A DNA stretch of 64,000 bases, from assembly GCF_005144585.1 (NCBI RefSeq), contig NZ_SSMQ01000026.1:62001-126000 (forward strand). Direction: 5' to 3'. This DNA comes from Polyangium fumosum (lineage in GTDB: Bacteria; Myxococcota_A; Polyangia; Polyangiales; Polyangiaceae). The first letter of the stretch is position 1. Each line of letters opens with the position of its first letter. Both the position numbers and the translations under genes were made by a program. The notes below the pieces were generated by a model that saw only the letters and a list, made by a program, of their open reading frames with translations, searched no databases and was not told the DNA's origin. This document shows, piece after piece, positions 46,401 to 54,715 of this stretch.

Positions 46401-48992
46401 ATGGCGCACCTCGAGACGTCCACGCTCTGGGAAAGCACGCTCGCGCCCCGCGGGGCCGACGACGCAGCGGGGCCTCGCGCGACCTTGCGCGACGCGCTTT
46501 CGCGCATCCGCGGGCGCGCCACGGCCATCGCGAACGAGATGGTCGCAGCGCGCACCGACGAGCCGAGCCTCGCGGACCTTTTGCACACCGACGATCTGTG
46601 GATCAGCGCAGACACGGTGGCAGGGCCGAGCTTCTCGCTGACGCCGCCCGAGGCGTTCGTGCTCGCGTCGTCGCTCGTCGTGCACGATCTCGCGCTCGCG
46701 CTGGCGACGATGCACGGCGGGGCGGACGCGCTGAAGGGCGAGCGCACGTGGCTCGACGCGGTCGTGGGCATGCTGGTGCGCAAGCTCGGGCGCGCGCCGA
46801 CGACGGCCGAGCTGCAGCAGCCGCCGGCCGACATCGAAGAAGACGCGATCGCAGAGGCGCTGCGCGTGCTCTACGCCAGGCACGCCGAGCGGCTCGCGCT
46901 CGCGCCATACGGGGACGCGCACGGGCAAGAGCACCACCTGGTCGAGCCGGTGGAGCTCCGGCAGGCCTACGGGTCGACGATCGGCCGCGTCGCGCGGAGC
47001 CACCTGTGGCTCGCGACGGAGCTGCCGGAGCACTTCCACGAGACGATCGCGCCGCTCGCCGGGATGCCCTCGGGCTGGACGGTGGACGCATTCAAGCTCG
47101 CCTGCCTCTTGCGCGTCGCGGACGTGGCGCGGATCGATTTTTCGCGCGCGCCGCACTTCTGGCGCGCGGCGCGCAGGCCCGCGGGGGCGCGGCGGGAGCA
47201 CTGGATCTTGCAGGAGAAGCTGCGCGAGCCGTACGTCGCGAACAGCCGGCTGATCTTCCTCGCCGACAGCCCCTTCACGGTGGAAGAGGCGCCCGCGTTC
47301 TGGCTCGGGATGGACACGCTGGTCGCGGTGGATCGCGAGCTGCGGATCGTGGACACGCTGCTCGCGGAGGCAGGTCGGCCGAGGCTCGTGGCGCGCGGCG
47401 TGGCAGGCGTGGAGGACCCGAGCCGGCTCGCGGATTTCCTCCCCGTCGAGGGATGGACGCCGGTGGATACGCGGGTGCACGTGACGGACATCCCGTCGCT
47501 CGTGGAGCGGCTCGGCGCGACGCGGCTCGACGAGAGCGACGCGTCGATGCCGCTGCGCGAGCTCGTGCAGAACGCGGCGAGCGCGGTGCGCGCGCGGCGC
47601 ATGCTGGAGGAGTGGCCGAGCGACTGGGGCACGATCACGGTGCGGCTCGGCGAGGACGAGGAAGGGCACTGGCTGGAGATCGAGGACACGGGCACGGGGA
47701 TGCCCGCAGAGGCGCTCTCGGCGCCGCTGCGCGACACGGCGAGCGAGTACTGGTCGTCGCTGCTCTTGCGCCGGGATCCGCCGGGGCTCCTGGCGAAGGG
47801 CTTCCGCCGCGGAGGCGGCGGGCTCGGGCCCTTCGCGGTGTTCCTTTGGGGTCAAAGGGCCCGGGTCACGACACGCACGTCCGATCGGGGGCGGAAGGAG
47901 ACGAGCGTGCTCGAGCTCTATGCGGGCGGGACGACGCGCCCGATCCTGCGCGCGGCCGCGGACGCGGAGGTGATGAGCGACGCGGGGACACGCGTGCGGG
48001 TGTGGCTGCGCGCGCCGCCGGACGCACCGGACGGGATCTTCTACCGGCGCGGGCACGATCGCTGCTGGACGCTGGAGGAGCTCTGCGCGTGGCTCTGCCC
48101 GGCGCTCGACGTGCACCTCGACGTGGAGGACGCACACGGCAAGCGCACGCGCGTGGTGCCGGCGTCGGACTGGATGACGATCGACGGCTACGAGCTGCTC
48201 GGCCGGACGTGGAGCCCGGAGCCCGAGCCGTTCGAGAGGCTCTGGCCGCGCGAGATCCCGGAGATGGCGCAGAACCTGCGGCCGCTCGTGACGTCGTCGG
48301 GCGACACGGTGGGCCGCGCGTGCATCCACCCGACGTACGCGGGCGTGGTGGCCGTGGGCGGGCTGCGCGCGTGTTCGATGCGAGGGATCTCGGGCGTGCT
48401 CGTGGGTCGTCCCGGGGCGACGCGAGAGGCGACGGCGGTGCCCGTGGTGGAGCGGCAGGAGCTCGCGCGGTGGGCGTCGGAGCAAGCGGCGCTCTTGTCG
48501 GCGCTCGTGAAGGAGCCGGCGGAGCAGATGGCGTGCGCGCAGATCGTGCGGGCGTGCGGCGGTCGTCTCGGCGCGCTGCCGATCGCGGAGAGCGCCAAGG
48601 GATGGCTGTCGGAGCAGGCGATCGCGGCGTGGGACGTGGTGCCGGACGAGGTGCTGCTCGTGCGGGATCACCAGCGCGGGCGTGGTCCGTGGTGGCGCGC
48701 GAAGATCACGCTCGCGCCGAACGTGCTGGTGGTGCGGATGCACCTGCCGGCGATCCTGGATGCGCGGGATCCGACACTGTGGCCGAGCGAAGAAGCGCCG
48801 AGCGGTGAGCCGTGGCGCGCGGTGCTGCGGACGCTGGCGGGCGCAGTGCTGGAGGCGCTGGCGCGCGCGTGGGGCGTGCCACTCGACGAGGTGGTGCGAT
48901 CGACGGGGCCGTCGCGGGAGTCACGGGTGATCGGGGTGGCGGATGGGCGGAGCGTGGAGAGTTTTGTGGATGTGGTGAAGCGGCCGGGTTGA
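46401..48992 (+). CDS. HD-domain and Hsp90-like (GHKL) ATPase protein
   Basis: An 863-residue cytoplasmic protein. Residues 55-260 form a helical metal-dependent HD-type domain: His62, the HD pair at 95-96 in LVVHDLALAL, His201 and Asp241 in LLRVADVARI. From about 360 an Hsp90/GHKL ATPase follows, with N-box ELVQNAASAV (Glu387, Asn391), G1 EDTGTGM (Asp429), and glycine loop GGGGLGPFAVFLWG near 471-484. The rest extends as in Hsp90 middle domains, with no membrane part. HD-plus-Hsp90 fusions are associated with predicted prokaryotic conflict systems (family knowledge). Next to it stand an AAA ATPase and inverted repeats. Substrate and partner are unknown; a chaperone or nucleotide-hydrolysing effector is inference. 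Confidence 0.82.
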   Translation: MAHLETSTLWESTLAPRGADDAAGPRATLRDALSRIRGRATAIANEMVAARTDEPSLADLLHTDDLWISADTVAGPSFSLTPPEAFVLASSLVVHDLALALATMHGGADALKGERTWLDAVVGMLVRKLGRAPTTAELQQPPADIEEDAIAEALRVLYARHAERLALAPYGDAHGQEHHLVEPVELRQAYGSTIGRVARSHLWLATELPEHFHETIAPLAGMPSGWTVDAFKLACLLRVADVARIDFSRAPHFWRAARRPAGARREHWILQEKLREPYVANSRLIFLADSPFTVEEAPAFWLGMDTLVAVDRELRIVDTLLAEAGRPRLVARGVAGVEDPSRLADFLPVEGWTPVDTRVHVTDIPSLVERLGATRLDESDASMPLRELVQNAASAVRARRMLEEWPSDWGTITVRLGEDEEGHWLEIEDTGTGMPAEALSAPLRDTASEYWSSLLLRRDPPGLLAKGFRRGGGGLGPFAVFLWGQRARVTTRTSDRGRKETSVLELYAGGTTRPILRAAADAEVMSDAGTRVRVWLRAPPDAPDGIFYRRGHDRCWTLEELCAWLCPALDVHLDVEDAHGKRTRVVPASDWMTIDGYELLGRTWSPEPEPFERLWPREIPEMAQNLRPLVTSSGDTVGRACIHPTYAGVVAVGGLRACSMRGISGVLVGRPGATREATAVPVVERQELARWASEQAALLSALVKEPAEQMACAQIVRACGGRLGALPIAESAKGWLSEQAIAAWDVVPDEVLLVRDHQRGRGPWWRAKITLAPNVLVVRMHLPAILDARDPTLWPSEEAPSGEPWRAVLRTLAGAVLEALARAWGVPLDEVVRSTGPSRESRVIGVADGRSVESFVDVVKRPG

Positions 48993-49012
48993 GGGAGCGG
49001 CGGGGGCCGGGT

Positions 49013-49104
49013 CGACGAACAAGGGGCGTGGGTGGTCCCCCCGAACTCGGGCCCTGCGGGCCCTCAAACAACAGGACCCCCCCACCCACGCCCCTTGTTC
49101 GTCG
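49013..49104. repeat. 23-bp perfect inverted repeat between the two ATPase genes
   Basis: The arm CGACGAACAAGGGGCGTGGG plus three more bases (49013-49035) is perfectly complementary to 49082-49104. The 46-base spacer itself contains GGGCCC-TGC-GGGCCC. No T-run follows. It could be a strong mRNA hairpin, a bidirectional terminator-like element or a small non-autonomous inverted-repeat element. Confidence 0.9.
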
Positions 49105-49213
49105 TCCCAACCCCCCCCACCTTCCGCGCGGGACACCCCCGACGGCTGGGGAAAGAGGGGTGGGGAGCGCTGACGGGGGGGACGGCGGACGGAAGAAGGA
49201 CGCGAGGACTGGG

Positions 49214-50498
49214 ATGAAGCTCGTCGTCGAGAAGGTCGGGCGGATCGAGAAGGCGGAGATCGAGATCCGGCCGCTCACCGTGTTCATCGGGGAGAACGGG
49301 ACGGGCAAGACGTGGACGGCGATGGGGCTGTTTGCGCTGCTGAAGACCTCGTCCGGCCAGGGTCGAAACGAGAAACGAGTGACCCAGGACGTCGAGCGGT
49401 TGCTCGCGGACCGCGCGCACGAGTTCGTCGAGCAGGTGGAGAAAACGTCAGGGGAACTCCTGTTCGAGATTCGACGATCGGAGTTGCTCCGGTTGTTGCC
49501 CGAGCAGTTCGAGGTCCGGCTGGATCGGATCGACGGTGAAAGACTCGTCGGAGCGACGCTCGATGAACGAGCGCAGTTTCGCCTCACGCTCACGCAACAC
49601 GAATTCGGCCGGTATCCCGAGGATCTGCTCCTTCGGCTGAAACTATCGCCGGGACACCTCTCGGCCACCCTCTTCGAAGGGGACTCCGAACCCTTGGTCG
49701 GTACGAGCTTCAGCACGCGTGATCTGCGAGAGGCCGTTCAAGCGCAGCTCGCGATCCTTCTCTCTGCCTGGATACGACGCATGCGCATCCTGCCTGTGGA
49801 GCGGGATTTCTTGTCGCCAAAGTACGTGCAGCTCCTCGTCCAGGGCATCCGATTGTCCCTCGGTCAGCAGGCCTTCTGTGAACTGCTTTCCTTCGCCCAG
49901 GCACGGGGAGCGTCCCCGTCGCGAGAGGACCAGGAGCTCGTACGGCTCACGGGGCAAGTGCTCGGGGGGCGCTTTGGGTTCGAAGAACCCAGCGCATCCC
50001 TCGTCTTCAAGCCTGAAGGAGCGAACGAGCCCAGCATGCTGCCGGTCGCTGGATGCGCCTCCATGCAGAAATCGCTCGCAGGCCTGCAGTTGTTCCTCGA
50101 AACGGCAGAACGCGGTGACCTGTTGATCATCGACGAGCCCGAGCTCAGCGCGCACCCGGAAGCCCAGGTAAAGCTCGTCGAACTCTTCGCTCTGATGATC
50201 CGTCGCGGCATCCAGCTCGTGCTCATCACACACTCGCCCTACATCCTCGACCGCCTGTCGACGCTCCTCGAACTTGCCCGACTCAGCGAGGAGCAACGAG
50301 CGCGGGTCGCCGATGTCCTCGCGCTCGGGAACCCGGATGCGTACGTCACCCCGGACGAGGTCGCCGTGTGCCTTCCGGACAGAACACAAGGCGGGTCTCT
50401 TCGTTCATCTGCTCGAAGAGAAGGCACGCACGGCCGACATCTCGTACCTCGCCAGGCCCTGGGAAAAGCAGCGATCTCCTGGGCTCCCGAGCCCCTGA
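49214..50498 (+). pseudogene. AAA ATPase (OLD/RecF-like), frameshifted near its end
   Basis: A ring- or SMC-like ATPase of about 428 residues. Walker A GENGTGKT is at 26-33, a helical insertion and coiled region follow, then Walker B LLIIDEPELSAHPEAQ near 305 and sensor LVLITHSPYIL. These are the features of AAA15/21 and OLD-type ATPases without the TOPRIM nuclease. After EVAVC the frame runs on past the natural end. Removing one C of the CC at 50371-50372 restores FRTEHKAGLFVHLLEEKAR...GLPSP and a stop at 50498. Base composition is less GC-extreme than its neighbours, suggesting transfer. It follows the HD/Hsp90-like gene, but separated by 220 bases and an inverted repeat. Confidence 0.75.
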
Positions 50499-51045
50499 AG
50501 CGCGCGCGTTCGCGCAAAGCCGGGCGCGCCGAGATGGGGTGGAGGGGATTTTCGGTGCAACGGGTCGGCTTGCCGTTGCGTGGCGTGTGGTGCACGCACG
50601 GAAAATCGCCCCGTCGAGCGTCAGCGACGGTGGTTGCTCCATGCAAGACGGTCCTTCGCCGCTGCACGGGAGCGGTCGCACCGGTGCAAGGAGCCTCCCG
50701 CCCCCGTGACGGCGGTGTTTGCACGTGCGCAAGCAGCGATGTGGCGTGGGATGGCGGAGCGTTGTCCCCGTGCAACCACGGTGAACGAACGTCGTTGGCC
50801 GCCCTTGCACGCGTGCAAGGCACGCCACGCAAGTGGCACGGGTCGCGTTGCGCGCACGCAAGGCACGCCTCGCAAAGGGCACGCGTCGTTTTGCGTGCGT
50901 GCATGGCACGCCTCGCAGGTGGACGCGTCCTTTTGCCCGCGCGCACGGGCCGGACGGGCCGGTGGTTGCCACGATCTGCGCCGGCGCGCGTGCGCTGCGG
51001 AGCGGACGTTGCGGGCCCGCGCGCGCGTGCACGGGCACTCGGGAC
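50499..51045. other. 547-base repetitive gap
   Basis: No supported gene. The region is filled with degenerate TTGCACG/CGTGCAA-type palindromes, best ordered in the 43-bp repeat at 50805-50950. It separates the ATPase remnant from the nucleoside importer. Confidence 0.6.
50805..50950. repeat. 43-bp imperfect tandem repeat built on TTGCACGCGTGCAA palindromes
   Basis: Four diverged units start at 50805, 50848, 50891 and 50933 (periods 43, 43, 42). Each opens with a palindrome or near-palindrome (TTGCACGCGTGCAA, TTGCGCGCACGCAA, TTGCGTGCGTGCAT, TTGCCCGCGCGCAC) followed by GGCACGCCNCGCAA-like sequence. Scattered single copies lie upstream to about 50600. Confidence 0.8.
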
Positions 51046-51957
51046 CTAGTCGGCGGCGTGTTTGCCGAGACCCTCGGGCGCACCTGCGCGGCGTGGGGCG
51101 AGCGCGAGCACGAGCAAGGTCGCGACGTAGGGCAAGGTCTGGATCAGATCGCCGATCGCCGTCTTGCGCACCTCGTCCTGGAGCACGATTTGCAGCGCTT
51201 CGAGCGTGCCGAACGCGAGGCACGCGAGCGCGGCGCGGCCCGCGCGCCAGCCCGAGACGACGACGGCCGCGAGCGCGATGAAGCCACGCCCCGCAGACAT
51301 GCCGGACTCGAAGCGCTGCTGGTCGTACGCGAGGTGTGCGCCGCCGAGCGCGCAGATCGCGCCGGAGACGGCGAGCGCGGTGAGGCGGACGCGCGTGACG
51401 GCGATGCCCACGCTCGCGGCGGCGACGGGGTTCTCGCCCGCGGCGCGGACGCGCAGGCCGAAGCGGGTCCTTTGCAGGAGGAACGGGGTCGCGGCGACGG
51501 CGGCGAGCGCGAGGAAAAAGACGGGATCGGCGAGGACACGCAGGAGCATCGCGCCGCCCGTGGCGCCCGTGGGGCCGAACCGGTACGCCTCGATCCCCGG
51601 GGAGTTCGAGGCGCTGTCGTAGAGGGCGCGCAAGCCCATGCGGGTCGCGGCGAGCGCGAAGAGGTTCAAGGCGATGCCGCTGATGACGGCGTGGACGCGG
51701 GCGCGCTCCGTGAGCTGGCCGTGGCCGAGCGAGAGCGCGACGCCGGCAGCGATCGCCGCGACGAGGCCAAGCGTGGGGCTGTTCGTCGCGTGCGTGACGG
51801 CGACCGCGGTGAACGCGCCCGTGAGAAGGATGCCTTCGAGGCCGATCTGGATGACGCCCGCGCGCTCGGCCCACACGCCGCCAATCGCCGCGCACGTGTA
51901 GGGCACGGCGATGCGGATCGACTCGGCGAGCATGGTGAGGGAGAAGATCGAGCTCAC
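51046..51957 (-). CDS. Nucleoside/purine-type ABC permease (BmpA system, NupQ/YufQ-like)
   Basis: A 303-residue inner-membrane permease of the BPD_transp_2 class. It has about eight helices and the hallmark GVWAERAGVIQIGLEGILLTGAF near the start, with GENPVAAASVGI in the ATPase-coupling loop. It overlaps the second permease by four bases. It would carry nucleosides or similar polar ligands in a BmpA-type system. Confidence 0.93.
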   Translation of the reverse strand: MSSIFSLTMLAESIRIAVPYTCAAIGGVWAERAGVIQIGLEGILLTGAFTAVAVTHATNSPTLGLVAAIAAGVALSLGHGQLTERARVHAVISGIALNLFALAATRMGLRALYDSASNSPGIEAYRFGPTGATGGAMLLRVLADPVFFLALAAVAATPFLLQRTRFGLRVRAAGENPVAAASVGIAVTRVRLTALAVSGAICALGGAHLAYDQQRFESGMSAGRGFIALAAVVVSGWRAGRAALACLAFGTLEALQIVLQDEVRKTAIGDLIQTLPYVATLLVLALAPRRAGAPEGLGKHAAD

Positions 51958-53063
51958 GAGCGGGCCTCCTCGGAGGCAGGCGTGGGGGCCGGTTTGTCGC
52001 GCGGAGGTTCAGGCTCGGGGCCTTCGTTCGTCGCCGCGCGCGAGCCCTTCGCCGCGACGCGGCTCGCGACCGCGACAAGGACGATGAGCGTGGCTTCGAG
52101 GACGTCCATCGCCTCCTTCGGGACACGCGCGTTCACCGCGAGGCCGGCCTGCTCCAGCGTGCCGAGGAAGATCGCGGCGAGGACGATGCCGACGGCCTTG
52201 CCGCGGCCGAGCATGGCGACCGCGATGCCGCTCCACCCCGCGCCCGCGCCGAGGCCAAGCTCGTAGTACCCCTTGTACCCGAGCGCCGTCGAGGAGACGG
52301 CGAGCGCCGCGATCGCGCCGGAGAGGAGCATCGCGAGGAGCAAACGCCGCTCGACGTCGATGCCCTCGGCACGGCAAGCCTCGGCGCGAAACCCGACCCA
52401 GCGAATCTCGCGGCCGAGCCGGCTGCGTTCGAGCAGGGCCATTCCGACGAAGACGCTCACGACGGCCAGAGGGAAGGCGAAGCTCGCGGCGCTGCCCGCG
52501 AAGGAGGGCACGACGCGATCGAGGCGCGGGAGCGCGGCGCCAGGCGCGATGTCCGCGGTGCGGAGCGAATTGGAGCCGAGGACCGTGGTGAACGTCCACG
52601 GGAGGATCGCGTCCACGATGCGGTTGACCATGATGGCCGTGATGATCTCGTGCACGCCGCGACGCGCGCGCAGGATCGCCGGGATGAACGCGACGAGCGC
52701 GCCCACCGCGGCGGCGGTGGCGAGCACGATCGGCAGCGCGATCGGCATGGGAAGCGAGGCGGGGAGCTTCGAGGCGACGAGGCCGCCGACGAGGCTCGCG
52801 AGCGCGAGCTGCCCCTCGGCGCCGATGTTGAAGAGGCCCGCGCGCAGCGCGACCTCGAACGCGAGGCCCGTGAAGAGCAGCGGCGTGGCCTTGAAGAGGA
52901 CCTGGCCGAGGCCGTAGGGCGTGCCCCACGTGCCCTCGAACGCGAGGCGCAGCGCCGAGGCCGGCGCTTCCCCGAACGCGAACGCGATCAGGTTGAAGAT
53001 CAGGATGCCGCCCGCGATCGCGAGGACGATCGGGAGCAAGGCGCGGACGCGCTTGTCGTTCAC
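51954..53063 (-). CDS. Nucleoside-type ABC permease (BmpA system, NupP/YufP-like)
   Basis: A 369-residue permease starting at GTG 53063, whose GTGA overlaps the ATPase stop. The family hallmark ALRAGLFNIGAEGQLALASLVGG is near residue 75, with a second signature VHEIITAIMVNRIVD. About ten helices and a charged C-terminal tail complete it. With the ATPase upstream and the second permease downstream it forms the membrane part of one importer. Confidence 0.93.
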   Translation of the reverse strand: MNDKRVRALLPIVLAIAGGILIFNLIAFAFGEAPASALRLAFEGTWGTPYGLGQVLFKATPLLFTGLAFEVALRAGLFNIGAEGQLALASLVGGLVASKLPASLPMPIALPIVLATAAAVGALVAFIPAILRARRGVHEIITAIMVNRIVDAILPWTFTTVLGSNSLRTADIAPGAALPRLDRVVPSFAGSAASFAFPLAVVSVFVGMALLERSRLGREIRWVGFRAEACRAEGIDVERRLLLAMLLSGAIAALAVSSTALGYKGYYELGLGAGAGWSGIAVAMLGRGKAVGIVLAAIFLGTLEQAGLAVNARVPKEAMDVLEATLIVLVAVASRVAAKGSRAATNEGPEPEPPRDKPAPTPASEEARS

Positions 53064-54619
53064 GCGTCCTCCATGCCGAGCATGGCCCGGCCGATGACGT
53101 CGTCGGAGGACGTGGGCGGTAGCTCCGTCACGATGCGGCCGCGGTGCAAGACGAGGATGCGGTGCGCGAGGCGCCTGAGCTCGCCGAGGTCCGCGCTCAC
53201 CACGAGCACGGCGAGGCCCTTTTCCGCGGCCGCGACGATGGCGCCGTGGATCGTCGCGGCCGCCCCGACGTCGACGCCGCGGGTCGGTTGTCCGAGGACG
53301 ACGAGCGCGCGCTCGGGGCTCGCCTCGATGCGATCGAGCGCGCGTCCCACGACGACCTTCTGCTGGTTGCCGCCGGACAGCTCGCCCGCGCGCCTCGCCG
53401 CGTCGGGCGGGTTCACGCCGAACCGATCGATACGACGCTTGATCAACGCGGCTTCCGCGGCGGGCCCGTCGATCTGGCCAAGCTCGCCGAGCACGAGGTT
53501 GTCGCCCACGGTCGCGTCGAGCATGAGCCCGTCGGCGTGGCGATCTTCGTGAACGACGGCGATCGCGCGGCGCCGCTTGCGAAGATCCTCCGTGGACCTC
53601 ACGGCAGGCAGGCGCGCGCCGCCGAGGACGATCGATCCGGCCACGCCGGGTTCGAGCCCCGCCACCGCGCGCACGAGCTCGCGTTGCCCGTTGCCCTCGA
53701 TGCCCGCGATTCCCACGATCTCCCCCTTCTTCACGGCGAGGCAGAGGCCGTCGAGCACGCGCTTGCCCGCGGCGTCGACGAGCACGAGGTCCTCGATCGA
53801 GAGCGCGACCTCCGCGTCCTCCGCGAGCGCGGGCGGGCTCGCCTCGGGCGGCGGCTCGCCGCCCATGATCGCGCGCGTGAGCTCGTCTTCGAGCCGCTTC
53901 GGGTGGTCGCGCTCGTCCGCTGTGATCGGCCGCGAGAGGACGGTCCTGCCGCGCCGCATGATCGTGACGTGGCCGGCGAAGCGGAGGACCTCGTCCATGC
54001 GGTGCGTGACGACGGCGATCGTCGCGCCTCCCTCGGCGAGCGCGCCGAGCGTCGTGTAGAGCTCCTCCGCTTCGAGCGGCGAGAGGACCGCGGTCGGCTC
54101 GTCGAGCAGGATCGCGCGGGCGCCGCGGTAGAGCACGCGCAAGATCTCCAGCCGCTGCCGCTCGCCCACCGCGAGATCCGAGGTGCGCGCGTCGAGGTTC
54201 ACACGAAGGCCCGTCGTTTCCATGAGCGCCTCGGCCTCGCGCCGCGCCTTCGCGAGGTCGAGTCGGCCGAACGAGCCCGTGGGTTCGCTCCCGAGGACGA
54301 GGTTCTCCAGGGCCGTGAACGCTGAAACCAGCATGAAGTGCTGGTGCACCATTCCGATGGCGTTCGTCCACGCTTGGGGCTTCGGATCGCCTGCGGCGTC
54401 CTGCGCCCCAAACCCCCGGCCGTCCTCGATCCGCACCGTGCCCGCCACGCGTGGGGCGAACCCCGCGGCCGCCTTGAGCAGCGTCGACTTGCCGGCCCCG
54501 TTCTCGCCGAGGATCGCGTGGATCACGCCGGGCTCGAGGGTGATCGTGGCCGACCGGATGGACCAGCAATCGCCGTAACGAACGGCGATGTCTTCGATCT
54601 TCATCACGGGGCCGCGCAT
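53060..54619 (-). CDS. ABC importer ATPase, double nucleotide-binding domain (NupO/YufO-like)
   Basis: A 519-residue protein with two ATPase cassettes. The first has Walker A GENGAGKS, a signature-like DLAVGERQRLEILR and Walker B AILLDEPTA. The second has a degenerate Walker A (GIEGNGQRE), signature LSGGNQQK and Walker B-like ALVVLGQPTRG. This asymmetry is usual for sugar- and nucleoside-type importers. It is the first gene of a three-gene operon with four-base overlaps. No BmpA-like binding lipoprotein is present in the window. Either M1 or M6 (54604) may be the start. Confidence 0.93.
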   Translation of the reverse strand: MRGPVMKIEDIAVRYGDCWSIRSATITLEPGVIHAILGENGAGKSTLLKAAAGFAPRVAGTVRIEDGRGFGAQDAAGDPKPQAWTNAIGMVHQHFMLVSAFTALENLVLGSEPTGSFGRLDLAKARREAEALMETTGLRVNLDARTSDLAVGERQRLEILRVLYRGARAILLDEPTAVLSPLEAEELYTTLGALAEGGATIAVVTHRMDEVLRFAGHVTIMRRGRTVLSRPITADERDHPKRLEDELTRAIMGGEPPPEASPPALAEDAEVALSIEDLVLVDAAGKRVLDGLCLAVKKGEIVGIAGIEGNGQRELVRAVAGLEPGVAGSIVLGGARLPAVRSTEDLRKRRRAIAVVHEDRHADGLMLDATVGDNLVLGELGQIDGPAAEAALIKRRIDRFGVNPPDAARRAGELSGGNQQKVVVGRALDRIEASPERALVVLGQPTRGVDVGAAATIHGAIVAAAEKGLAVLVVSADLGELRRLAHRILVLHRGRIVTELPPTSSDDVIGRAMLGMEDA

Positions 54620-54715
54620 CGCCCCGAGGATACCGCGGGCCCTGCGCGCCGGGATCGGCGCCGATGACCTTTTTCACGCCGTGCGATCTCGGGCCCTTGG
54701 ACTATCGTCCGCGGC

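Noticed and set aside
45396-48743. Minus-strand 1115-codon open frame opposite the corrinoid and HD/Hsp90-like genes
   Set aside because: Extremely Arg/His/Pro-rich with no motifs; it is the antisense of real coding sequence.
50499-51045. Extension of the AAA ATPase through the repeat tract
   Set aside because: The extended frame has no domain similarity and is made of repeat-derived residues; a one-base shift at 50371-50372 gives a natural end at 50498.
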